The translations under genes were made by a program, and so were the position numbers. A stretch of DNA of 7,515 nucleotides from Lachnospiraceae bacterium (GTDB lineage: Bacteria; Bacillota; Clostridia; Lachnospirales; Lachnospiraceae). The stretch lies in assembly GCA_017958585.1 (NCBI GenBank), contig JAGDCK010000246.1, positions 1 to 7,515 of the forward strand, read 5' to 3'. Shown in pieces: positions 1-6,110 of the stretch (its first letter is position 1; every line of letters starts with the position of its first letter). The notes below the pieces were generated by a model. That model made no database searches, was not told the origin of the DNA, and worked only from the letters and a program-made list of their open reading frames with translations.

Positions 1-1380
1 CTTATCTCCGGTCATGGGAATCTCTGCAGGGATATTTTCTTTTCTCCTGTCCATAGGATTAACTGTTCTCTTGCTTGCGGGAACAAAACTTTCCACATAC
101 ACATCCCCTGTCTTTTCACCGGGTTTTAACACATCAAAATCCACAACGGGACCCATGGCTTCACTCAATGTTTCAAGAACCTGAATATCTTTTAACTCAA
201 ATTCCGCTTCCTTCGAAGCACTGTCCACTTCGCAGCCCACGTATACTTCGTACTTGCCTTCCTCTAATACGTAGCTGCTCTTGTGACCTGTCGCACCGCT
301 GTCATCGTAGGAAGCATAGTAATAATCCTTTACATCAATGTGAAGAATTTCCTTTTCACCGGGAGTCAGACATTTTGTCTTTTTAAATCCCACAAGGACT
401 TTTGAAGCCTTGCCAAGTTTTCCCTGGGGAGCGGAAACGTAGATAAGGACCGCTTCCTTTCCTGCTGCCTTGCCGGTGTTTTCAACCTCCACATCGATCT
501 CGAAGTCAGATCCGTTTTTTACAAACTTCACTGTCTTTTTTGAAAATGTGGTATAGCTTAAACCGTATCCGAAGGGATAAAGCACATTTTTATTTCCGAA
601 GGTCTCAAAATATCTGTATCCCACATAGATATCCTCGGCGTAGATATTGCTTTCCTTGCCTCCGTGATATTTGGTGGTAAAGTAATCTTCAATGTTAAGG
701 GCGATGGTATCCGTGAGTTTTCCGCTGGGGGAAACTGTTCCGTTTAACACATCAAGGACTCCAAGTCCCCCTTCCTGGCCACCCTGCCAAGCATACAAAA
801 CAGCGGAAGGATCATATTCATCCATCCACTTCATGTCGATGATATTGCCCACATTTAATATGACCACTGTCTTATCAAAAGTTCCGCACACATTCTCAAG
901 CATCTCTTTCTCACTGTCGGTAAGGAGGTAGCTTCCGGCTTCCGCTTTGCTGTCCTTGTCCTCACCTGCGGTTCTTCCGATTATGACAACGGCCACTTCT
1001 GAGTCGTTTGCTGCTTTTTTTACAAGTTCTTTTGTCACGGGCATCTCAGCCTGGAACCAGGGTTCGCTGGCCCATCCGATACCCTTGTCGAAGGGATGGT
1101 CCTTTACCCACTCCTCGTAGGTATGACGCAGATCTTCGTTTAACTGAAAATCCGAATCCTCCTTTATGGCCTCATATATACCCTTCACATATCTGGTATT
1201 CACCAGACCACCGGAACCTGTTCCGGATTTATAGTAGTTAAACTGGGTTCTGCCAAAGAGGGCTATCTTTTCATTGCCCTTTAAAGGTAAGACACTGTCC
1301 GCGTTTTTTATGAGTACCACTCCCTCAGCCGCAGCCTGTCTTGCCAGATCGGCATAGTCTTTTAAATTATATTTTCCCAT
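1..1380 (-). CDS. GH3 family beta-glucosidase-type glycoside hydrolase, reversed domain order, 3' end outside window
   Basis: This is a family 3 glycosidase, expected to remove terminal beta-linked glucose or related sugars from oligosaccharides. The window holds its first 460 residues, and the frame is still open at base 1. The protein begins directly with the alpha/beta sandwich domain that is normally C-terminal in GH3 (AAAEGVVLIKN at 16-26). It continues with TAGEDKD (137-143), whose E140 matches the acid/base glutamate of the usual GEGxD motif, then WQGGQEGG (198-205) and SPSGKLT (217-223). YVGYRYFETFG (252-262) and PFGYGLSYTTF (269-279) lead into a fibronectin-III-like domain at about 280-400. 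The linker ending in IPMTGDK suggests that the TIM-barrel domain with the nucleophile Asp follows beyond the window, as in the reversed-order enzymes of Ruminococcus albus and Butyrivibrio. There is no signal peptide, so it is probably cytoplasmic and acts on imported oligosaccharides. The ATG at 1380 has AAGGAG eight bases upstream. It lies 18 nt after the HD-GYP gene and is probably cotranscribed with it. The exact sugar specificity cannot be told. Confidence 0.95.
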   Translation of the reverse strand, partial: MGKYNLKDYADLARQAAAEGVVLIKNADSVLPLKGNEKIALFGRTQFNYYKSGTGSGGLVNTRYVKGIYEAIKEDSDFQLNEDLRHTYEEWVKDHPFDKGIGWASEPWFQAEMPVTKELVKKAANDSEVAVVIIGRTAGEDKDSKAEAGSYLLTDSEKEMLENVCGTFDKTVVILNVGNIIDMKWMDEYDPSAVLYAWQGGQEGGLGVLDVLNGTVSPSGKLTDTIALNIEDYFTTKYHGGKESNIYAEDIYVGYRYFETFGNKNVLYPFGYGLSYTTFSKKTVKFVKNGSDFEIDVEVENTGKAAGKEAVLIYVSAPQGKLGKASKVLVGFKKTKCLTPGEKEILHIDVKDYYYASYDDSGATGHKSSYVLEEGKYEVYVGCEVDSASKEAEFELKDIQVLETLSEAMGPVVDFDVLKPGEKTGDVYVESFVPASKRTVNPMDRRKENIPAEIPMTGDK

Positions 1381-1388
1381 TCAAAAAT

Positions 1389-1394
1389 CTCCTT
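1389..1394 (-). promoter_or_regulatory. Shine-Dalgarno site of the GH3 gene
   Basis: AAGGAG on the minus strand, eight bases before the ATG at 1378-1380. It is the strongest ribosome site of the three-gene operon and sits in the 18-nt gap just after the stop codon of the HD-GYP gene. It fixes the GH3 start and suggests that the enzyme is translated independently of its upstream neighbour. Confidence 0.8.
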
Positions 1395-1398
1395 AATC

Positions 1399-2538
1399 TT
1401 AGTCATCATCCATGTCGGGGTCTTCCTCGTTATCCTCTGTTCCCTCGATACCGTGGATCCTGTTGTAATACTCACGAAGCTTTGGTCTGCTCTCTCTGAA
1501 GCACTCGGTAAGCTTTGGCGAAAATACACCGCACTCGCCTCTGATGATCATGCTGAAAGCCTCACCGAATTCGCATGCCGCCTTGTAAACCCTGTCGCTT
1601 AAGAGCGCGTCAAAACAGTCTGCGATGGCTACGATCTGAGCGGATATGGGAGTTGCATCCCCCACAAGTCCCTCGGGATAGCCTTTTCCGTCATATCTTT
1701 CATGATGGGATCTTGCGATCTCTTTACAGTAGATTCCGTAGGTTTCGTCCCAGGCACCGTTGATTCTGTCTATTATATCATAGCCTCTGAGCGTATGGGA
1801 ACACATGAGTTCATACTCTTCTTTTGTAAGTTTTCCCGGTTTCAACAGCACGCTGTCAGGCACCACGATCTTGCCCACATCGTGAAGGGCGCTGGCGGAA
1901 ACGATGATACGCACCTTTTCCGGAGTTAGTTCATACTCGGGATATTTTTCCATTATGAGTGTGGCCAGGATCCCCGTGTAGACCTTCACATTCTGAATAT
2001 GGGAGCTGCTCTCCATATTTCTGTACTCGGCAATGGTACCGATGGCCTCCAGGATCTTGTCGTTGTTTTTCTTGATCTCCTCCGCCTGGGTCTGTAAAAG
2101 TGCCATCTGGCTCTTTAATGTCACGGCGCTTTTTCCCAGTTTGTCAAAGTAATCGTTTTTCTGATAATAGATCTCGCACATCCTCTTTACGCCCTGCTTT
2201 ACGATATTGGGCTTAAAGGGACGTTTGATATAGGTGCTGATGCCAAGTTCGTAGCACTGTTCGATCCTGTCCATTGTCTGATCCGTGGCGATCACCACCA
2301 CGGGAAACTGTGACAGGTATCCCTTGTTTGAAAAATCCAGGAGGATCTCTTCTCCGGTCATGTCAGGCATGGACAGATCCAAAAGCACCGCCGCGATGGA
2401 GTCGCTGTGGGCGTCCACAATGGCGATGGTATCGGCTCCCAGTCCGCTCTCCATAACCTTAAATTCTTCCTTGAAAACATTTTTCAAAAGTATTCTGTTA
2501 AACTCTCCGGCATCTGCCAGCAAAATAATGTCTCTCAT
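1399..2538 (-). CDS. Response-regulator receiver plus HD-GYP domain protein, predicted c-di-GMP phosphodiesterase
   Basis: This 379-residue cytoplasmic protein is predicted to hydrolyse cyclic di-GMP under control of a phosphorylatable receiver domain. Residues 1-125 form the receiver, with the phospho-acceptor D54 in LLDLSMPDMTG and T85 in the switch position. The acidic pair near the N-terminus is D9-A10 rather than two acids, and the Lys normally before Pro is R106 (IKRPF), so phosphorylation may be atypical. A short coiled linker (about 130-165) leads to the HD-GYP domain (about 166-355). All expected metal ligands are present: E171, H180, the HD pair H219-D220, H248, H278-H279 and D307, together with the GYP signature (GKGYPEG, 284-290). 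The tail is strongly acidic (EDNEEDPDMDDD). The ATG at 2538 is the only plausible start in frame. Its ribosome site is weak (GGGTAC), and translational coupling to the DUF342 gene, which ends 17 nt upstream, is likely. The conserved catalytic set argues for an active enzyme. The signal and the partner kinase are unknown. Confidence 0.95.
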   Translation of the reverse strand: MRDIILLADAGEFNRILLKNVFKEEFKVMESGLGADTIAIVDAHSDSIAAVLLDLSMPDMTGEEILLDFSNKGYLSQFPVVVIATDQTMDRIEQCYELGISTYIKRPFKPNIVKQGVKRMCEIYYQKNDYFDKLGKSAVTLKSQMALLQTQAEEIKKNNDKILEAIGTIAEYRNMESSSHIQNVKVYTGILATLIMEKYPEYELTPEKVRIIVSASALHDVGKIVVPDSVLLKPGKLTKEEYELMCSHTLRGYDIIDRINGAWDETYGIYCKEIARSHHERYDGKGYPEGLVGDATPISAQIVAIADCFDALLSDRVYKAACEFGEAFSMIIRGECGVFSPKLTECFRESRPKLREYYNRIHGIEGTEDNEEDPDMDDD

Positions 2539-2555
2539 GATAAGTACCCATGCCC

Positions 2556-4877
2556 TTAAATATTGTAGCTGCAGTCGATGGAGCCGTTATGCTGCTTCAA
2601 AATGATATTGTACTGACCTTTTCCGTACCACCTTAATCTGTCGATATCCACAAGGGATCCCTCAAAGGCCTCTCCTTTTATGAAAATCTTCGCAGCTTCC
2701 TGCTCATTGATCTTTGCCTGTATCTCCCCGGCGATCTTTATAAGTTCATCCTGCTGTTTCTGCTTTGTATAGATCGCATTTTCCACCTTCAAAAACAGTT
2801 CCATGGTGTTTCTGACTTCAGGCGGATATTTTATCTTCATCTCATCATAGGCTTTTGTGAGAACCGCAAGTTCGCTCTTTATACGCTTCTCAACCTCGCG
2901 GCATCTGATCTTTTCAGCCTTGATATGATCGTCAAGTTCGAGTCTGACAATGGTCTTTATACCGGCTTTGTTGCCTGCGTTAAAGAGGACAAAGCCCTTT
3001 GACGCGATAGCCATTCCGCCCACGATCGCCATGGCGCAATCCACCTTGCCCCTGGCCTTTAAGTTGCAGTTCATGATGGAATTTGCCTTGATATCTCCGC
3101 CTGCGACCACTTCCACACTCTCCAAAAACCTTGCGGTCACATCCCCTGCGGCTTTGATATATCCGTTTCCTCCGGCGTTCATTCCCTGCTTTAGCATTAC
3201 GGAGCCGTTAACGCTCTCAATGATGGCATTTCCCACATTTCCGTTGATTACTATGTCTCCGGTGGCCTTTATCTTTACGCCGTTTTCCACAACGCCGTCG
3301 ATCTCCACGCTTCCGTCGAATTCCAGATTTCCCTTGTTGCAATCCGGCATCTTCAAATGCTTTGTGATGACCAGTCTGAAATCCGTATAGCTAACCATGC
3401 CCTTTTCTTCGGCGCGGTAGGTCTTTCTGTCCTCATCCAGCGTGAAACCGCTTCCGGTGAGCATCTTCTGCTCCATACCCTTTATGGCAGGAATGGTCTC
3501 GCCCTTTACATTGTATCCGGGTTCGCCATTCTCCGCGGAGTGGTAGTAAGCAAGGAGCTGTCCCGCTTCCACAGTCTCAAACCACTGCACATTCCTGTAG
3601 TCCACGGAGCCGTCCTCATTTATCTTTGGCTTATGCTTTTGCTCCATGGAAAAGAAAAATTCATAGAATCCGTCCGCCCCCTTGTGAGGCATCTTGCCCT
3701 CTGCCACCAGGATCGGGACGTTTGGCTGATATTTTCCTTCTATTATCTCATTAAGTTTTTCACGGTTGATACCGGTAGTAACCTCATTTTCCTTTAAAAG
3801 CTTGCTGAGTTCTCCCCACTCGACCTTTCTCTTTCTGGGGATCGTAAAATATACCGTCATGGCATTTCCGTCCATGGTAAGGTGAATGGCTTCCTTTGCC
3901 TCACGGCGAAGGGCCTCGGCCTCGCTTATGGCTTCCTCTACGCCCTCAACCTTCTCCTGAACCCGGGCGGAGGTTTCTTCCTCCTCGTTTGCCTTTTCCT
4001 CAGCGGCTTTTGCCTCCTCCTCGGCTTTTTTCTCAGCCTCAAGGAGAGCTCTTGTCATCTCCTCGGGAGTTTCCGGTTCTCTTTCCTCCTCGCCGATCCT
4101 GAACTTCTTTTTCAGTTCCTCATGGCGGCGACGCATCTCATTGGTGGGGTAGATCAGCTTTGCATAGTCCGATACATCCAGACCTTCCTCAAGGCCCAGT
4201 CTGATCTCACGCATCTGCTCCCAGCTGTAGAAGGGACTTGCATATATGGAGGTGTCGACTCGGTTCTCCATACCGAGCCTGAGTTCCCTCATCTGCAGCC
4301 AGCTGTATTCCAGAGTTGCATAGGATTTAACGTCCACACCCTCAGCGATACCCTCTCTGATCTGGGCAATGGAGGGGGATGTAAATTGATTGTTTATAAA
4401 ATCATCGATCTTGATATGGGCTTTTAGAGCTATAGCGATCTCGTGGAGCTGATCCGCATCATATCTCTCATCCACATATCTTAATATGTCCACATTCTGG
4501 GCCTGGGCTTTTCTGATCTCTCTGAGGATCGGGGTGGAATACTTGGTAAGATGCACCAGATTCATGCCCTGCTCAAGACCCTTTCTGATCTCTCGCATCT
4601 TGGAGCTTTCAACAGCAGGATCCAGGTAGATACTGACATCCACCGCATGCTCAAGACCTTTTCTGATCTGCTCCATCTGCAGCCAGTCAAACTTCGGATC
4701 GGCATATTTTGCCGCATCTATCCTGTGTTGCAATCCAAGCCTGATCTCACGCATCTGAATAGGGTCGTACTCGGGGTTTGAATAAAGTGAAACATTTAAA
4801 CTTAAGGCTTTTCCTTCTTCGATCTGCTCAATCTGGGCATCGGTAAATCCCTGATCCAATAATTCCTGTCGTTCCAC
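2556..4877 (-). CDS. DUF342/FapA-family protein with N-terminal 26-residue repeats
   Basis: This 773-residue protein has no signal peptide or membrane segment. Residues 11-244 hold nine copies of a 26-residue repeat of the form QMREIRxGLExGxDVSxYAxPxYxW. Next come a highly charged Glu/Ala/Lys coiled-coil stretch (about 250-330) and a DUF342 (FapA) region from about 335. Within the FapA region, 515-640 is glycine- and valine-rich with short beta repeats such as GDIVINGNVGN and GGDIKANS, typical of a beta-helix-like core. A second coiled coil follows at about 645-730. FapA of Vibrio has been linked to flagellar assembly and polar localisation; for this Firmicute relative the role is inferred only. 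The GTG at 4877 is preferred because AAAGGTGG lies seven bases upstream. An in-frame GTG at 4898 would add seven residues but lacks a good ribosome site. It is followed after 17 nt by the c-di-GMP phosphodiesterase gene, which supports a motility or second-messenger role. Family assignment is confident; function is not. Confidence 0.92.
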   Translation of the reverse strand: MERQELLDQGFTDAQIEQIEEGKALSLNVSLYSNPEYDPIQMREIRLGLQHRIDAAKYADPKFDWLQMEQIRKGLEHAVDVSIYLDPAVESSKMREIRKGLEQGMNLVHLTKYSTPILREIRKAQAQNVDILRYVDERYDADQLHEIAIALKAHIKIDDFINNQFTSPSIAQIREGIAEGVDVKSYATLEYSWLQMRELRLGMENRVDTSIYASPFYSWEQMREIRLGLEEGLDVSDYAKLIYPTNEMRRRHEELKKKFRIGEEEREPETPEEMTRALLEAEKKAEEEAKAAEEKANEEEETSARVQEKVEGVEEAISEAEALRREAKEAIHLTMDGNAMTVYFTIPRKRKVEWGELSKLLKENEVTTGINREKLNEIIEGKYQPNVPILVAEGKMPHKGADGFYEFFFSMEQKHKPKINEDGSVDYRNVQWFETVEAGQLLAYYHSAENGEPGYNVKGETIPAIKGMEQKMLTGSGFTLDEDRKTYRAEEKGMVSYTDFRLVITKHLKMPDCNKGNLEFDGSVEIDGVVENGVKIKATGDIVINGNVGNAIIESVNGSVMLKQGMNAGGNGYIKAAGDVTARFLESVEVVAGGDIKANSIMNCNLKARGKVDCAMAIVGGMAIASKGFVLFNAGNKAGIKTIVRLELDDHIKAEKIRCREVEKRIKSELAVLTKAYDEMKIKYPPEVRNTMELFLKVENAIYTKQKQQDELIKIAGEIQAKINEQEAAKIFIKGEAFEGSLVDIDRLRWYGKGQYNIILKQHNGSIDCSYNI
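4146..4847 (-). repeat. Nine tandem 26-codon repeats inside the DUF342 gene
   Basis: Nine consecutive units encode a helix-rich motif with consensus QM-REIR-x-GLE-x-G-x-DVS-x-YA-x-P-x-Y. Most units are exactly 26 codons; the fourth is 24. The units closest to consensus are the second, third, eighth and ninth (for example QMREIRLGLEEGLDVSDYA), while the fifth, sixth and seventh are diverged. The repeat is conserved mainly at protein level, which points to an old, selected array rather than recent slippage. Similar repeats occur, from memory, in other Lachnospiraceae proteins of unknown role. A protein-interaction solenoid is a reasonable inference. Confidence 0.85.
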
Positions 4878-4884
4878 TTTATCA

Positions 4885-4892
4885 CCACCTTT
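4885..4892 (-). promoter_or_regulatory. Shine-Dalgarno site deciding the DUF342 start
   Basis: AAAGGTGG on the minus strand differs by one base from the ideal AAAGGAGG and lies seven bases before the GTG at 4875-4877. The alternative in-frame GTG at 4896-4898 lies upstream of this site and has no comparable sequence before it. The downstream GTG is therefore preferred. Confidence 0.65.
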
Positions 4893-4922
4893 CCTCACGG
4901 CCGTTTGCCTATATTCTAAGTT

Positions 4923-4937
4923 GCAACTTTCAGTTGC
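4923..4937 (-). other. Small hairpin in the DUF342 leader
   Basis: GCAACT and AGTTGC form a perfect 6-bp inverted repeat around a three-base loop, about 30 bases upstream of the DUF342 ribosome site. The plus-strand sequence AGTTGC also occurs just beside it at 4919-4924, giving a 10-bp palindrome AGTTGCAACT and a possible alternative pairing. No U-tract follows, so it is not a terminator. A regulatory role is speculative. Confidence 0.4.
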
Positions 4938-4962
4938 TGCGCGGCTCAGATTATCAACACCT

Positions 4963-4990
4963 GCAAAGCGCGAAGAATCGCATCTTTTGC
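4963..4990 (-). other. Interrupted hairpin in the DUF342 leader
   Basis: GCAAA (4963-4967) pairs with TTTGC (4986-4990), and inside this GCGA (4970-4973) pairs with TCGC (4978-4981) around a four-base loop, with asymmetric internal bulges. It lies just after the stop of the 59-codon open frame. It could be leader structure or the decayed 3' hairpin of a former gene; it lacks a U-run. Confidence 0.35.
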
Positions 4991-4998
4991 AAAGTGAT

Positions 4999-5166
4999 TC
5001 ATTTAAAATGCGGTAAAGCTAAATGTTTAAAATAAAAAGACGCACGAATCCACTCGGGGAAACGAACGTCCGAATTACCGTTTACATATGTTTTCAAACG
5101 AATTAATTCTGCTCTTAAATTATCCCCTTGCCATTTAAAAACATAGTCAAAATCATAATCAAACAA
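4999..5166 (-). CDS. Possible small protein or gene remnant, unrecognised
   Basis: A frame free of stops runs from just after TAA (5179-5181) to TGA (4999-5001), giving 59 codons in an AT-rich region where stops should be frequent. The translation looks like real protein: an acidic aromatic start (LFDYDFDYVFKW), then NLRAELIRLKTYVNG and FPEWIRASFYFKHLALPHFK. No ATG is in frame. The only usual start candidate near the 5' end is the TTG at 5166, which has no ribosome site, giving 55 residues. A promoter-like pair lies immediately upstream, so the frame would be first on the DUF342 transcript, ending about 120 nt before that gene. It may be the surviving 3' end of a decayed gene, a small protein with an unusual start, or chance. 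I do not recognise the family. Confidence 0.3.
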   Translation of the reverse strand: MFDYDFDYVFKWQGDNLRAELIRLKTYVNGNSDVRFPEWIRASFYFKHLALPHFK

Positions 5167-5186
5167 ATCTACGTATACTTATTTAA

Positions 5187-5215
5187 ATTATATGAAAATA
5201 TTAACACTATTACAA
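5187..5215 (-). promoter_or_regulatory. Sigma-A-type promoter for the DUF342 / HD-GYP / GH3 operon
   Basis: On the minus strand, TTGTAA (5210-5215) and a perfect TATAAT (5187-5192) are separated by exactly 17 bases, with AT-rich flanks. This predicts transcription start near 5180 and a leader of about 300 nt before the DUF342 start. It is the best housekeeping promoter I see in this intergenic region. AT-rich DNA gives chance matches, so a closer promoter cannot be excluded. No convincing flagellar sigma-28 type site was found. Confidence 0.5.
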
Positions 5216-5389
5216 GTAAAAAATCTTATTTTTTGTAATTTAAAAGTATTTTCTCTTTGATTTCAGAAAAATTTTTTCATTCAGATTTCCGGGCCCTTCA
5301 GGTCACATTTCCGAACTCATTTCCGGCTTCATTTTTTGTTTTTGTTTTGAATTTCATTTTCGGGTTTTGTATTGATCTTTTGACTGTTT

Positions 5390-5420
5390 ATCAGGATTTA
5401 TCACTTTTTTTAATCCTGAT
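5390..5420 (-). other. Inverted repeat covering the stop codon of the cysteine-peptidase-like gene
   Basis: ATCAGGATT (5390-5398) and AATCCTGAT (5412-5420) are perfect 9-bp arms around a 13-base loop that is T-rich on the plus strand. The left arm contains the TGA stop of the gene. Neither strand has a U-run directly after the stem, so it is not a standard terminator. It could protect the mRNA 3' end or act as a weak terminator. Confidence 0.45.
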
Positions 5421-6074
5421 CAAAAGTAAAGGCTTCCCCCTGCCGTCCACATAGGAATCTATGGCATCAAAAAGGGATGAAAAAACCACCCTGTGTTTTC
5501 CGTCATTAAGCCTTACGAAGCCGCCCTCCCTCGGAATGATGCACATGCTGTGGATCATTTTAAACGGATTATGACCCTCATTGTAGGATAAGAGTATGTA
5601 GGCTTCGTCAGTTTTTTCGATTGCCTGCCCATTATCTTTTGCATATTTCAGGGCGTGACTGCCCACAAAAGTTTCCGTGTCAAAGCCCATATTTTTTAAA
5701 AAGTTTATAAGGGACTTGGGAGAAGTACCAAAGACGCCCCCAAGGACTATGCCTTTTTTTGAAAATTCATATAAAAGTTCGGTGAAGTCCGGTTCAAAAC
5801 CAAAATACAGAAGGCAGTTGTATACCGCAATGACTTCACAGCTGTTTGTGGCTGCAGTCAGAGGGTTTCCTCCCAAGAAAAGCTTCCCGGTCAAAGCATT
5901 TTCCCTGCCGTAAAAAAGATGTTTTAAGGCGCTTTGGTTTATGATATAGCCTCTGCCTCCCTCTTTCCAGTTTGTCCTGTTCTCCGCACGCTGAAATTCT
6001 GCAATATTTAAAGGCAGTGCCTTTCCCAGAAAATTCATGCATCGGATAATAATTCGATTCCAAATTTCCACCAA
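5391..6074 (-). CDS. Uncharacterised protein, possible C39-like (papain-fold) cysteine peptidase
   Basis: A 227-residue protein without signal peptide or clear membrane helix. The stretch NPLTAATNSCEVIAVYN (70-86) places C79 at the start of a hydrophobic helix, as in the C39/papain-like fold. The later IHSMCII (174-180) and VRLND (187-191) could supply the His (H175) and Asn/Asp (N190 or D191) of a triad. Between them, GVFGTSPKSLINFLKNMGF (113-131) resembles the helix-loop region seen in such proteins. The usual Gln before the Cys is not evident (N77 lies two residues before it), so catalytic activity is uncertain. A transglutaminase- or BtrH-like non-peptidase role is also possible. The start is TTG at 6074 (or the next codon, GTG, at 6071): GGAGG lies seven bases upstream of the TTG, while the first ATG (6038) has no ribosome site. 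It follows the chemoreceptor gene by 36 nt and probably shares its transcript. The product is not named with confidence. Confidence 0.8.
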   Translation of the reverse strand: MVEIWNRIIIRCMNFLGKALPLNIAEFQRAENRTNWKEGGRGYIINQSALKHLFYGRENALTGKLFLGGNPLTAATNSCEVIAVYNCLLYFGFEPDFTELLYEFSKKGIVLGGVFGTSPKSLINFLKNMGFDTETFVGSHALKYAKDNGQAIEKTDEAYILLSYNEGHNPFKMIHSMCIIPREGGFVRLNDGKHRVVFSSLFDAIDSYVDGRGKPLLLIRIKKSDKS

Positions 6075-6081
6075 GACACTG

Positions 6082-6086
6082 CCTCC
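6082..6086 (-). promoter_or_regulatory. Shine-Dalgarno site deciding a TTG/GTG start
   Basis: GGAGG on the minus strand, seven bases before TTG (6072-6074) and ten before the adjacent GTG (6069-6071). The first in-frame ATG is about 45 bases away from this site and has no ribosome site of its own. A non-ATG start for the cysteine-peptidase-like gene is therefore preferred. Confidence 0.65.
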
Positions 6087-6110
6087 AAGTTTTGTTTTAT
6101 TTAATTGATC

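Larger units (their letters stand above)
4899..5390. other. AT-rich intergenic region between the cysteine-peptidase-like gene and the DUF342 operon
   Basis: About 490 bases with no established gene. From high to low coordinates (transcription sense of the neighbours) it holds a T-rich stretch on the plus strand with recurring ATTTCCG-like heptamers (5285, 5307, 5319 and, with one change, 5356). A sigma-A-type promoter follows at 5187-5215, then a 59-codon open frame at 5178-4999, and two small hairpins at 4963-4990 and 4923-4937. An 8-bp palindrome, ACGGCCGT, lies next to the upstream candidate start codon near 4900. I found no match to the c-di-GMP-I riboswitch core or any other riboswitch I can recognise, and no clear rho-independent terminator. 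Confidence 0.6.

Noticed and set aside
3882..4427. Long plus-strand open frame (181 codons) opposite the DUF342 gene
   Set aside because: It is the antisense shadow of the repeat and coiled-coil coding region, with leucine/phenylalanine-rich low-complexity translation and no ribosome site.
4146..4847. CRISPR-like or recent DNA tandem array
   Set aside because: The units are coding, contiguous without spacers, 26 codons long and conserved mainly at protein level.
5005..5035. Flagellar sigma-28-type promoter (TAAA, then a CCG-containing -10)
   Set aside because: The -10 part does not match GCCGATAA well at the required spacing; the sigma-A-type pair at 5187-5215 is much better.
4878..5180. 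c-di-GMP-I (GEMM) riboswitch in the leader of the HD-GYP-containing operon
   Set aside because: Fragments resembling the core were looked for on both strands, but the conserved joining segments and the paired helices are not present together.
5390..5420. Rho-independent terminator after the cysteine-peptidase-like gene
   Set aside because: The 9-bp stem is real, but neither strand has a U-run after it and the loop is long, so it is listed only as an inverted repeat.
5257..5454. Plus-strand 65-codon hydrophobic frame resembling a small membrane toxin
   Set aside because: The region is T-rich, which produces Phe/Leu codons by chance; it overlaps the 3' end of the minus-strand gene and has no ribosome site or paired antitoxin-like RNA.
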